Source: VAZQ01 sp963712565
Lineage (GTDB): Bacteria; Pseudomonadota; Alphaproteobacteria; Rhizobiales; Xanthobacteraceae
Assembly: GCA_963712565.1 (NCBI GenBank)
Contig: CAVQIP010000024.1
Location: 62,001 to 126,000 of the forward strand
Length of the DNA: 64,000 bases
Direction: 5' to 3'
Made by a program: the position numbers and the translations under genes
Shown here: positions 34,239 to 43,353 of the stretch, one piece after another
Layout of the letters: every line of letters starts with the position of its first letter
Numbering within the stretch: position 1 is the stretch's first letter
Notes under the pieces: generated by a model
Seen by the model: the letters and a program-made list of their open reading frames with translations, nothing else
Databases searched by the model: none
What the model was told of the DNA's origin: nothing

Positions 34239-35270
34239 TCACTTCAGCAGATTCATCAAGTCTGCCTTCTTCTGCTTCACCTGTTCCATCGTGCACTGCT
34301 TCGGCGATTTATCCGGACGCCACCGCATCAGCTTGGTGCCGTGGCGAAAGCGATCGCCGGTGAAATGGTCGTAGCAGACCTCGACCACCAGCTTGGGCTT
34401 GAGCGGCTGCCACTCGCCCGACCGTTTGGTCGACCAGCGGCTCGGCCCGCCCGGCGCATTGCCGGTGAAGCCCGGCGGCGCGATCAGCTTTTCGAGCTTG
34501 CGGGTGAGCGCCGGTTTGTCTTCGCGCTTGATCGTCGAGGTGAAGCCGACGTGATGGAGCAGCCCGGCGTCGTCATAGAGTCCGAGCAGCAGCGAACCCA
34601 CCACCGGCTTGCCTTCGTTGTAGCGAAATCCGCCGACCACGCAGTCAGCGCTGCGATAGTTCTTGACCTTTTGCATGCCGGCGCGATCGCCTGATCGGTA
34701 TGGCAAGTCGCGTCGCTTGGCGATGATGCCGTCGAGCGTCGCTCCCACGCGCTTGAGCCAGCGCTTGGCCTCGCTGAGCCTTCCCGTCACGGGCGATAAC
34801 CGGATGCGCTTGACGCCGCGCAAGCTCTCGCGCGCGAACGCCTCCAGCGCCCCTCGGCGCTGGAGCAGCGGACGGTCGATCAGCGGTTGGCCGTCGGCGC
34901 CGGCCAGCAGATCGAACACGACGAGCAGCGCCGGCGTTTGCGTCGCGAGCTTCTGCACGCGACTCTGCGCCGGGTGGATGCGCTGCAGCAGTGCATCAAA
35001 GGAAAACGCTTTGTCGACTGGAACGACGATTTCGCCGTCGAGCACGAACGTCGCGGCCTTCACGCCGCGCACGGCCTCGACCAGTTCGGGAAAATAGCGC
35101 GTCAGCGATTGGCCGGACTTCGATTGCAGCTCGACCTTGTTGCGGTCGCGGAAAACGAGGCAGCGGAAGCCGTCCCATTTCGGCTCGTACTGCCATTCCT
35201 CGCCGGCGGGGATCTGGTCGACCGACAGGGCTTCCATCGGCGGGAATGGCGGGCGCAACGCAAGGACCAT
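34239..35270 (-). CDS. ATP-dependent DNA ligase (LigC-like)
   Basis: A ligase of about 343 residues containing only the adenylation and OB domains. Motif I is EPKWDGFR with the adenylated Lys. DGEIVV is motif III, and DGIIAKRR and KVKNYRSADCVVGG are motifs IV and V. Standalone ligases of this kind serve accessory repair, not replication, which uses NAD-dependent LigA. No Ku or polymerase/nuclease domain of LigD is attached or adjacent. It sits last in the trxA/addAB-side transcript, 152 bp after trxA with a GC-rich hairpin between. The ATG at 35270 fits the domain start; one at 35306 is possible. Confidence 0.87.
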   Translation of the reverse strand: MVLALRPPFPPMEALSVDQIPAGEEWQYEPKWDGFRCLVFRDRNKVELQSKSGQSLTRYFPELVEAVRGVKAATFVLDGEIVVPVDKAFSFDALLQRIHPAQSRVQKLATQTPALLVVFDLLAGADGQPLIDRPLLQRRGALEAFARESLRGVKRIRLSPVTGRLSEAKRWLKRVGATLDGIIAKRRDLPYRSGDRAGMQKVKNYRSADCVVGGFRYNEGKPVVGSLLLGLYDDAGLLHHVGFTSTIKREDKPALTRKLEKLIAPPGFTGNAPGGPSRWSTKRSGEWQPLKPKLVVEVCYDHFTGDRFRHGTKLMRWRPDKSPKQCTMEQVKQKKADLMNLLK

Positions 35271-35366
35271 GAGGAACTCGGGCCAGGGGCAATGAAACGG
35301 GCACAAGCGCAGTTTTGCATAAACTTGCCCGCGCCTGCTCAGCGCGAGCCCAAGGCCATAACGCCA

Positions 35367-35390
35367 ACGGCCGGCACTTCGGCCGGCCGT
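35367..35390. terminator. GC-rich hairpin between trxA and the ligase gene
   Basis: ACGGCCGG (35367-35374) and CCGGCCGT (35383-35390) form a perfect 8-bp stem. On the coding (minus) strand a TTTTTT run precedes the stem instead of following it, so this is not a classic intrinsic terminator for trxA. It may attenuate read-through. Confidence 0.35.
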
Positions 35391-35422
35391 CGTGAAAAAA
35401 TTTATCTACCGCGTTGACCGCG

Positions 35423-35743
35423 TCACACCGCCGTGGTGATCCACTGTTCCAGCTTCTGCTTCGGCGCGGCGCCGATCTGGCGCGAGGCCATCTGGCCGTC
35501 CTTGAAGATCATCAGCGTCGGGATCGACTGGATGCCGTACTTGGCCGCGGTCTGCGGATTCTCGTCGACATTGAGCTTGACGATCTTCACCTTTGCGCCG
35601 AGGGAGCCCGCGATCTCCTCGAGCGCGGGCGCGATCATCCGGCAGGGGCCGCACCATTCCGCCCAGAAATCCACCACGACCGGGCCAGTCGCCTTCAACA
35701 CCTCGGATTCAAAAGTGGTGTCCGAAACCTTGCCAACGGCCAT
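35423..35743 (-). CDS. trxA: Thioredoxin
   Basis: A 106-residue cytosolic disulphide reductase of normal length. The active site is AEWCGPCRMIAP. The cis-Pro loop is in GIQSIPTLMIFKDGQ. It reduces ribonucleotide reductase and other targets. It follows addA by 92 bp on the same strand, the standard rhizobial addB-addA-trxA order. Confidence 0.97.
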   Translation of the reverse strand: MAVGKVSDTTFESEVLKATGPVVVDFWAEWCGPCRMIAPALEEIAGSLGAKVKIVKLNVDENPQTAAKYGIQSIPTLMIFKDGQMASRQIGAAPKQKLEQWITTAV

Positions 35744-35835
35744 GGGGGGATACCTCGTTGTCCTTGGGATGGAGGCGAAGCGCCTCGTCGAGGATGCCGA
35801 ACCTATGAATGCGCCCGCCGAGCGTCAAGGCGGCC

Positions 35836-38800
35836 TCACGGGGAGGTGACGGTGCACAGCGCGGCATCCAGCGCCGCTGCGGAAACCTCCATGAGATCAG
35901 GCACATCGGTCCAGACGAGGGCGGCGCGAATAGGCTTGTCCGGATAGAGCTGGGCGAGCACGGCACGGTAAAGCGCAAGCTGGACGACATAGGCTTTCGG
36001 CACGTCCTCCAATCGCCGGGGGGCGGGACGATTGGTCTTGTAGTCGGCCAGCAATACCGAGTCGTCGGTCACGACGAGGCGATCCACCTGCCCGGACACG
36101 GCGACAGCACCGCCCTGGAGGCGGCCGACGATCGGGATTTCGGCCCGGCTCCCCGGCAGGAACAGCTGTGCGAAGCGCGGGTCGTCGAGCACCCTGCGGA
36201 CCTGTTCCACCAGGATTTCGCGTTCCTCGGCGCTGAAGGCGCCGGCCGTTCGGGCAAGGTGGCGCCGGGCGGCCTCCAGCCGCGCGGCCCTGGGAATGTC
36301 CGGCAGCGACTGCAGCAGCCGATGCACCAGGACGCCCCGCGCCCGCGCCTTGTCCCGCTCGACGCGGCCGACGCCGCCAGCGGCGGCGGGCGCCAGCGCC
36401 GTCTCGTCATAGGCGCTCGCAGGCGACAGCAGCCGAACCGATGGCGGCTCGGCGGGCGCGTCGCGGTCGAGCCAGGACGGCCGTTCATCCACCGGCCGCA
36501 CCGCGGTGTCGGGCGCGCGCTCGCGCGCGCGGGGCGGCACTTTGCGATAGCGCCAAACATTGCCGTCACCGTCGTCGGCGGGCTCCTCGACCGACACCGG
36601 CCGGAGCGCCGTGAACACCAGGTCCCACCAGCAGCCCTCGGGTCGCCGCGTTCGCCTTCGGCGCCGCAGACGACAAGCCGGTCGATGGCGCGCGTCATCG
36701 CGACGTAGAGCAGCCGCCGATATTCGTCTTCGGCCTCGCGCCGCATGCGCTCGCGTGCCGCGGCGACCGGCGACACGTCGTTCGCCCGCGGTCCCGCCCA
36801 GACGAAATGGTCGGGAGCGTCAACGCCATTCGTCGTCAAATCGAGGAGCCGCGGCTGACGCTGCGGCGGCCCCGCGGGCGGAGTCGTGGTGTCGGCCAGG
36901 ATGACGATCGGGGCCTCCAGGCCTTTGGCGCCATGTACGGTCATCACCCGCACCTCGTCGCGGGTGATTTCCATGTCGCGTTTGACGTCAGCCTGCGCCG
37001 CGCGGAGCCAAGCGACGAAGCCCTGCAGCGATGGCGTTTCGCGGCGTTCGTAGTCGAGCGCGCGGTTGAGGAACTCGTCGAGCGCGTCGTCGGCCTCGTG
37101 ACCGAGGCGCGCAAGAAAGCGTTGGCGGCCGCGCTCGGCGCCCAGCACGCGCGCATAGAACCCGAACGGCGTGTCCTCCCGCGCCCATCGGGCAAAGCGG
37201 TCGAGCCGGACGGCCGCCTCGGCGAAGCGCGGCTTCATGTTCGTCTTCGCCCGCAATGCAGTGCGCAGGGACGTCTTGCGCTCCCAGGCAATCTGGAACA
37301 GGTCCTCGTCGTCCAATCCGAACAGCGGCGACTTGAGTACGGTGGCCAGCGCGAGATCGTCGGCGGGCAAGAGCAGCGCATCCGCCAGCACCATCAAGTC
37401 CATGACCGCGATATGCTCGGTCAGCACCAGCCGATCGGCGCCGGCGACCGGGACATTGACATCTTTCAGCGAGCGGATGATCGCCTCGAACAGCGCTCCG
37501 CGCTGGCGCACCAGCACCAGCACGTCGCCCGCGCGCGTGCCTTGCTTCATCCAACGCTTGACGTTTGCCGCGATCTTCGCCGCCAGCCGGACTTGCGGGC
37601 TCCTTTCCGTCAGTTCGTCGAATGGCGCATCCCAGGCCTCGATCTCGCGCTTGTCCTTCGGCTTGAGGGTGTCCCAGATTTCGACGAGGCCCGGCGCCGC
37701 ATCCGGCAACCATTCGTGCACTGTCGGCACCTTGTCGGCCGACAGCCCGCTGAAGGCTTCCGGCCGTTCGAACACTTTGTCGATGGCGCCAAGCAGATTG
37801 GGACCCGAACGGAACGAATGGCGGAACGGCACATATTGCAAATCCCGATCAATCGCCGCGCAAAGCTTCGCGAAGGTGCGCCGCATCGCGTCGAATTCGC
37901 GCGGCGCCGCGCCTTGGAATGAGAAGATCGATTGTTTCTCGTCGCCGACCGCGAAAATCGTTCGGTTGACGGCGCGGGCGCCTGCGCCCGCAAAAAACTC
38001 CTCCGTCAGGAGTCGGACAATCTCCCATTGCTTCGGGCTCGTGTCCTGAGCCTCGTCGATCAGCACGTGGTCGATGCCTTGATCGAGCTTGTAGTGTACC
38101 CAGGCGGCGCGGTCTTCACTGAGCAGAGTGAGGGTCTTGTCGATCAGATCGTCGTAGTCGAGGAGCCCGCGCCGATCCTTCGCCGCTCGGTAGCGGGAGA
38201 TAACGGCATCGGCGATGGTGATGAGCGCCGCCGTGCGATTGCGGCAGGCGACGGCCTTGCGGCGCTCTACCAGCACCAGCAGTCGCTCACGTTCGCGCTG
38301 AAGGAGATCGGCGAGCCGGGGATCGCTCGTCTCGATCACCTTGGTGATCAGTCGCTGGCGCGGTTCGAGCTTGTCGGTGAAAAAAAATTGCAGATAGCTG
38401 TTGGCGCGTTCCGAGCCGGCAGTCGCGATTGCGTCCGCGAGCCTTCGCGCCTGTTCCTGATCGCTCTTCGATCCCTGCGCCAGTGTCTTGGCAGCGGCCG
38501 ACCAGCACGAGAACGGGAACAGCGGGCCGTCCGTCATCGCGTTTTCGACCCGCTCGATTGTGTCATCGCCGCTGATTCCGAGCGTTCCGCACAGAACGGC
38601 GACGGCTGCGTCGACGTTGCCACCGTGCTCGATCCAGCCCCGCACGACGTCACGCTTGCGGATGGCTTCGCCGACCACCTCCTTGAACGTGCGGTCGGCG
38701 GCGACCGCAATAGCCGTTGCGAGCGCGCGTCCGAGAGTGGCATTCGGGGCCAGGGCCGCATCGAGCAACACGCCGAGGCTGCTCTCGCTCAGGAGCTGGG

Positions 38801-39269
38801 CTTCCGCCGCCTCGTCGAGCACGCTGAACCGCGGGGCGACCGCCGCCTCGAATGGAAACTGATGCAACAGCCGCGTGCAGAAGGCGTGGATGGTCTGCAC
38901 CTTGAGCCCGCCGGGGGTCTCCAGCGCCAATGCGAACAGCCGCCGGGCTCGCGCCCGCTGCGTCGGGTCGGGACGGAGGTTGGACATTCGCCCGATCGCT
39001 GCATCGAGGGCCTCATCGTCGAGTGCGGTCCAGCGCCGCAGCTCGTCGAACACGCGGTTCGCCATATTGGCGGCGGCGGCCTTGGTGAATGTGATGCAGA
39101 GAATTTTATCGGGCTCGACGCCGTCGAGCAGGAGCCGGATCACGCGTTGCGCCAGAACGTGGGTCTTGCCCGATCCGGCATTGGCTGCGACCCAGGCGGA
39201 CACCGTCGGATCCGACGCTTTGATCTGTAGCCGCAGCACCGCCTCCGGAATGATGCGATGGGAGTTCAT
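35836..39269 (-). pseudogene. addA: Double-strand break repair helicase AddA, interrupted by a one-base frameshift
   Basis: The first frame (39269 down to about 36650) encodes the UvrD-type helicase: Walker A in AANAGSGKTHVL, LIDEAQDTSPKQWEI, and YVAMTRAIDRLVVCGAEGER. The second frame (to 35836) encodes the RecB-type nuclease with LADYKTNRPA. Restoring one base in the GCCGC run near 36644-36650 rejoins them through RRPEGCWWDLVFTALRP, giving a normal protein of about 1145 residues. AddAB processes DNA ends for RecA. The start at 39269 overlaps the addB stop. Everything outside one base is preserved, so a sequencing error or very recent mutation is likely. Confidence 0.88.
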
Positions 39270-42200
39270 TCGCCACCGCCCATTGCATCTTCCTCGTCGG
39301 TACCCCCGACCGACCATTCCTTGACGCGAGCGAGATGGTCATAGGTGCCGTAGCGGTTCTTCCACATCGACAGCACCAGCGGCAGATAGGGCTGTTGCTC
39401 CTGCTCGAACCGCGCAACGACCGCTTTGAGCTTGGCAAGCGCACGCTCAGCGTGAACGTCGGCGTCGCCCTCTTTGAATACGATCGGCATTTCTTCCCCC
39501 GCGGGTTCGCCGCCCTTCAGCGCGACGTAAACGAGCTCGGTCAGGGAGGCGTCGGCCGCAATATCAGCAAATCCGCCGCCGCGCAGGATGGCAGCTTCCA
39601 GCGTGAGCTGCGGCGAGACGCCGATGCGCACCTGCTTTTCGGTCGGTACCTGCCCGGTCTTGTAGTCGAGGATGGCGTAGCCGCCGCCGGCGAGGTGCTC
39701 GATGCGATCGGCGCGCGCGCGCAGCGTGAACACGCGCCCGTCGAGCGGGATGTCGATCTTGCCTGACGTTTCGGCCTTGAGCGTCCTGACCAAGGCGCGC
39801 CGCCTCGTCTCCCAGCCCGCGAACCAATGTGCGATGCGCTGGAAGCGCGGCCACCAGAATGCCCGCGCCTCGGGATAGTCTTCGAGGGTGGCGAAATGCT
39901 TGGCACCGATCTCGATGAGCGCGGCGGCGGGGTCGGCCGGCAGTCCGGCCGCAAAGGTCTTGGTGAACTCGCTCAGCGCGCCGTGGATGACGATGCCGCG
40001 GTCGGCCGCGCCGGGCGGCATGTCGACGGGGTCGAGCTCGCGCAATTTAAGAATGTGCTTGGCATAGATGGTGTAGGGGTCGCGCAGCCAGTTCTCGATA
40101 TCGGTGACGGACAGCGCCGTCGGCCGCGCAGCGCGCGGCGGCCTCGGCGCGGGCTTATCGATGCGCTTGATCTCGGCAGGATGATCCAGCGCCCGCGCCC
40201 AGGCGAGATATTTCGCGCCATGCGCGCGCGCGCGGTTCCAGCGCTCCTCGCCGGCGACCGCCGCAAGCCGCTGCACGAAGCGCGAGGTCACGGTCGGCGT
40301 GCCGGCCAGCTTGGCGGGATAGGCCAGGATCACCTCGTCGGCGCCGAGCGCCTGCGCGAAGTCGTGCGCGGAGAGCGAGATCCGGCGCTCGGGCAAATCG
40401 AGGCCGAGGGCATGGCGCATGGGGCGGCTGAGCCAGGGATCGGGCCGGGTCTCCGGCGGCCAGACCCCCTCGACCAGGCCGCCGAGGACAACGCGATCGA
40501 CGTGCTGCAGGCGCGCCTCGAGCGGACCATAGATGCGAACGCGCACACCCGGGACCTCCCGCCGCCGCGCCACGCGATCGGCGATCGCGATCTTGAACAG
40601 CTCGGTATAGTCCGCCGGCGCGACGGCAAAGCCGGCTGCGCCACGCGCAATGTCGTCGAATGCCTCGTACAGTTTCACACCATCATTACCTTCGAAGGCA
40701 ACGGACTGGCCGTGCTCGTCCCTGCTCAAGGCGGCGACTACTTCGCAGTGCCGTGCGGAGAGCTCGGCGAAGGCTTGCGGTGCGCTGGATAAGGTTTCGA
40801 GCGGCGCGATCGCAGCCGTGAATTGCTCGAGCAGCTTGGCCGCGGCGACAAGTTCGCCCTGGCTGAGGTAGACGCGTGGGTCGGATGGATGCAAATCGGA
40901 TTGTTCGCCGCGGCGAAACTTTGTGAGTTCGTCGTCAAACGCCGCGAGCGCATGCTTAAGGCCGGCACTTTTTGGCTTCGGACGCGGACCGCGCAGTACC
41001 GCGCTTTCCAACGCCGCGACCGCGCGCGCATTCGCCCCCTCCGCCGCGCCGAGGCGGGTGAGCGGATGTTTGAGCAAAGCAAGAAGCGTAACCGGGGCGA
41101 GCCCCCCGAGAGCCGCGTCGGCCGCAAGGCGCGCGAGCAAGCCGGCGGGTGTGTCGGGGAGCGCATCGCCGCCGGAATCGTCGACCGCGATCTGCCAGCG
41201 TTGCAGCGCCGCGAGCACGCGGCGGGCCAATCCGCGGTCGGGCGTGACTAGGGCGGCGGTCTTGCCGGTCGTCTGGGCCGCCTCGCGCAACGCAACCGCG
41301 ATGGCAAGGGCCTCTTCTCCGGCATTTGCGGCTTCCACCACCGACAAGGTTTCGAACCCGGCGTCGACCCGCGCCGGGAAGTCGGAGCCGGCGAGCCGCT
41401 GCCAGCGGTCCGTGGCGGTGGCGGGCCGCAGTGCTTCCGACACGATGCGCTCGCGTCCATGCGCGGCAGGTTCGCCGAGGGCAACGACCGCGTCGCGTGC
41501 GATTCCGATCCGATCCAGCAGCGCCTGCAGAGCAAATTGCGGATGTCCGACCGCGGGCGGGATCAGTTCACGGCCGGCGGCATCCCGCCGGCCGGCGATG
41601 AGGTCCCACGACTCCGGATCGAGCTCGGTATCGAGGCCCGGCAGCACCACGGCGCCATGGGGCAGTTTCGCGATGGTGGCGATCAGCTCGGCGGAGGCCG
41701 GCATCGAGCCGGTCGAGCCCGCGGCAATCACAGGTCCGTCGGTGTGCGCGGCGAGCCGCACCGCTTCGGCCTTGATCAGCTTGTCGCGCCGTAACGCCGG
41801 CTCCATCGCCCCGCGCTCGGCCAGGATCTTCGGCCAGTCCTCGCGGGCGATCTTCAGGAATTCGAGGGTAAGCTGCCAATAGCGGTCGAGATCGTCGGGC
41901 ACGAGCTCATCGAGTCGGTCCCACGGCACGCCGCGCGTGATCATGTCGTCGATGAGGCGCGCGAGATCGTCGGCGAGCGCGAGCGCCGAGGCCGGATTGT
42001 TGGCGACCAGCGGGGCCTCGCCTTGTTTGTCGGGCTCGATGCTGGCCGCCCATTTGAGCACGAGTTGGGTCAGCAGCATGCGTCGCTCGAACGCACCGAG
42101 CGCCGGCGGCAGCTCGAGCGCGTCGGCGGCGAGCGCGCCGGTTGCCGCCTGCGCGAAGGCGATCTCGTCCTCATCCACATCGCCGATGGCGATGATGCGC

Positions 42201-42421
42201 GGCAGGATAGCGGCGCTGGCCTTGGTCACGTCGAGGAAGAGATCGCGCGCCAGGCGGCAGGCCCGCCGGGTCGGCAGATAGAGCGTGGCGCCCGTGAGCG
42301 CGAGCGGGTCCGACGCGGCGGGAAATCCCGGCACCAGCGCCCCGCCGATCAGCGCGCGGATCAGCGTCGGCAGGAATGGCGCCGAGGGCGGGATGGTGAA
42401 GACGCGCGGGCGCACGACCAT
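39266..42421 (-). CDS. addB: Double-strand break repair protein AddB
   Basis: A 1051-residue partner of AddA in DNA end resection. It belongs to the alphaproteobacterial AddB group (N-terminus MVVRPRVFTIPPSAPFLPTL, then ATLYLPTRRACRLARDLFLD). The C-terminal RecB-like nuclease has GYAILDYKTGQVPTEKQV with the catalytic Asp and Lys. The helicase half lacks a clear Walker A, as in relatives. Its stop overlaps the addA start (ATGA), so the two are co-translated. It follows the MurU-like gene by 138 bp. Confidence 0.93.
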   Translation of the reverse strand: MVVRPRVFTIPPSAPFLPTLIRALIGGALVPGFPAASDPLALTGATLYLPTRRACRLARDLFLDVTKASAAILPRIIAIGDVDEDEIAFAQAATGALAADALELPPALGAFERRMLLTQLVLKWAASIEPDKQGEAPLVANNPASALALADDLARLIDDMITRGVPWDRLDELVPDDLDRYWQLTLEFLKIAREDWPKILAERGAMEPALRRDKLIKAEAVRLAAHTDGPVIAAGSTGSMPASAELIATIAKLPHGAVVLPGLDTELDPESWDLIAGRRDAAGRELIPPAVGHPQFALQALLDRIGIARDAVVALGEPAAHGRERIVSEALRPATATDRWQRLAGSDFPARVDAGFETLSVVEAANAGEEALAIAVALREAAQTTGKTAALVTPDRGLARRVLAALQRWQIAVDDSGGDALPDTPAGLLARLAADAALGGLAPVTLLALLKHPLTRLGAAEGANARAVAALESAVLRGPRPKPKSAGLKHALAAFDDELTKFRRGEQSDLHPSDPRVYLSQGELVAAAKLLEQFTAAIAPLETLSSAPQAFAELSARHCEVVAALSRDEHGQSVAFEGNDGVKLYEAFDDIARGAAGFAVAPADYTELFKIAIADRVARRREVPGVRVRIYGPLEARLQHVDRVVLGGLVEGVWPPETRPDPWLSRPMRHALGLDLPERRISLSAHDFAQALGADEVILAYPAKLAGTPTVTSRFVQRLAAVAGEERWNRARAHGAKYLAWARALDHPAEIKRIDKPAPRPPRAARPTALSVTDIENWLRDPYTIYAKHILKLRELDPVDMPPGAADRGIVIHGALSEFTKTFAAGLPADPAAALIEIGAKHFATLEDYPEARAFWWPRFQRIAHWFAGWETRRRALVRTLKAETSGKIDIPLDGRVFTLRARADRIEHLAGGGYAILDYKTGQVPTEKQVRIGVSPQLTLEAAILRGGGFADIAADASLTELVYVALKGGEPAGEEMPIVFKEGDADVHAERALAKLKAVVARFEQEQQPYLPLVLSMWKNRYGTYDHLARVKEWSVGGTDEEDAMGGGE

Positions 42422-42559
42422 GATGCAATTGATTTGTTATGCCGGCGGAAGGCGGGCATCCAGTAAACGCCACGCGGACGATTGCTTCGCGGGCGCGCAG
42501 ATTACCGAATCATCCGCCTTCGCCGATGATGAAAGCACAAATTTTGGCACGAACCGCGC

Positions 42560-43300
42560 CTACGCTGCGCTGGCGCGGATGGCGGCTTCGGCGGCCTTGA
42601 TCGCCTCGGGTGTGCCGACGTGCATCCATACGCCTTCGAGACGAAGGCCGCACAGCCGCCCGGCATCGGCCGCCCGGTCGAACAAGGGCGACATCGAGAA
42701 CGGTCCCGCGGGGGCGCCGGCAAAAAAGGCCGGCACGAGGATCGCGGCGCCGGCGTAGACGAAAGGGACGACCTCGCGTTCGCCACGCCGCATCAGCCGT
42801 CCGTCGGGCGCCATGGAAAAATCGCCGCGCCCGGTGTAGCCGATGCTGGAGGCCGTGGGCGCGACCAGCAGCAGCGCGTCCATGCGGGCGGGATCGAAGG
42901 CGGCGGCGAGCCGACCGAGATTGGGCTTCACGCCGTCGATCCAGATGGTGTCGGAATTGACGTGGAAGAACGGACCGCCCCCGAGCTGGGGCAGCGCCTT
43001 GACCACGCCGCCGCCGGTGCCGAGAAGCTCGCCCCGCTCGTCGGAGATGATGATCTTCGGCCGCCGGCGCTGGGCGAGATGGCGCTCGATCTGATCAGCG
43101 AGATGATGCACGTTCACGACGGCGCACTCGACCCCCTGCTCGGCGAGGCGATCGAGCGCGTAATCGATCAGCGCCTTGCCGCCCACGGCAACGAGCGGCT
43201 TGGGAAGCCGCCCGTTGAGCGGCCGCATGCGCGTGCCGAGCCCTGCCGCGAGCACCATGGCGCGGGTCGGCGCCGTCGGGGATCGGAGAGTTTTGGCCAT
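42560..43300 (-). CDS. Nucleotidyltransferase, MurU-like
   Basis: A 246-residue sugar-1-phosphate nucleotidyltransferase. The NTP-binding signature is MVLAAGLGTRMRPLNGRLPKP. ELLGTGGGVVKALPQLGGGPF and VNSDTIWIDG hold the sugar and metal sites. The size and the position next to a sugar-kinase fusion gene match MurU, which makes UDP-MurNAc from MurNAc-1-phosphate in peptidoglycan recycling. Mannose-1-phosphate guanylyltransferase is the common database alternative. The start at 43300 gives the normal N-terminus MAKTLRSP. It is 53 bp downstream of the fusion gene. Confidence 0.83.
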   Translation of the reverse strand: MAKTLRSPTAPTRAMVLAAGLGTRMRPLNGRLPKPLVAVGGKALIDYALDRLAEQGVECAVVNVHHLADQIERHLAQRRRPKIIISDERGELLGTGGGVVKALPQLGGGPFFHVNSDTIWIDGVKPNLGRLAAAFDPARMDALLLVAPTASSIGYTGRGDFSMAPDGRLMRRGEREVVPFVYAGAAILVPAFFAGAPAGPFSMSPLFDRAADAGRLCGLRLEGVWMHVGTPEAIKAAEAAIRASAA

Positions 43301-43353
43301 CAGCGGGTTTGCCTCGGTACGTCTATCCTCGATACCGTTGTGTCCTGGGGCGC

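Noticed and set aside
36069..36600. The distal part of the first addA frame after the indel as a real C-terminus
   Set aside because: Beyond the indel it becomes Arg/Ser-rich nonsense, while the other frame carries the nuclease motif LADYKTNR.
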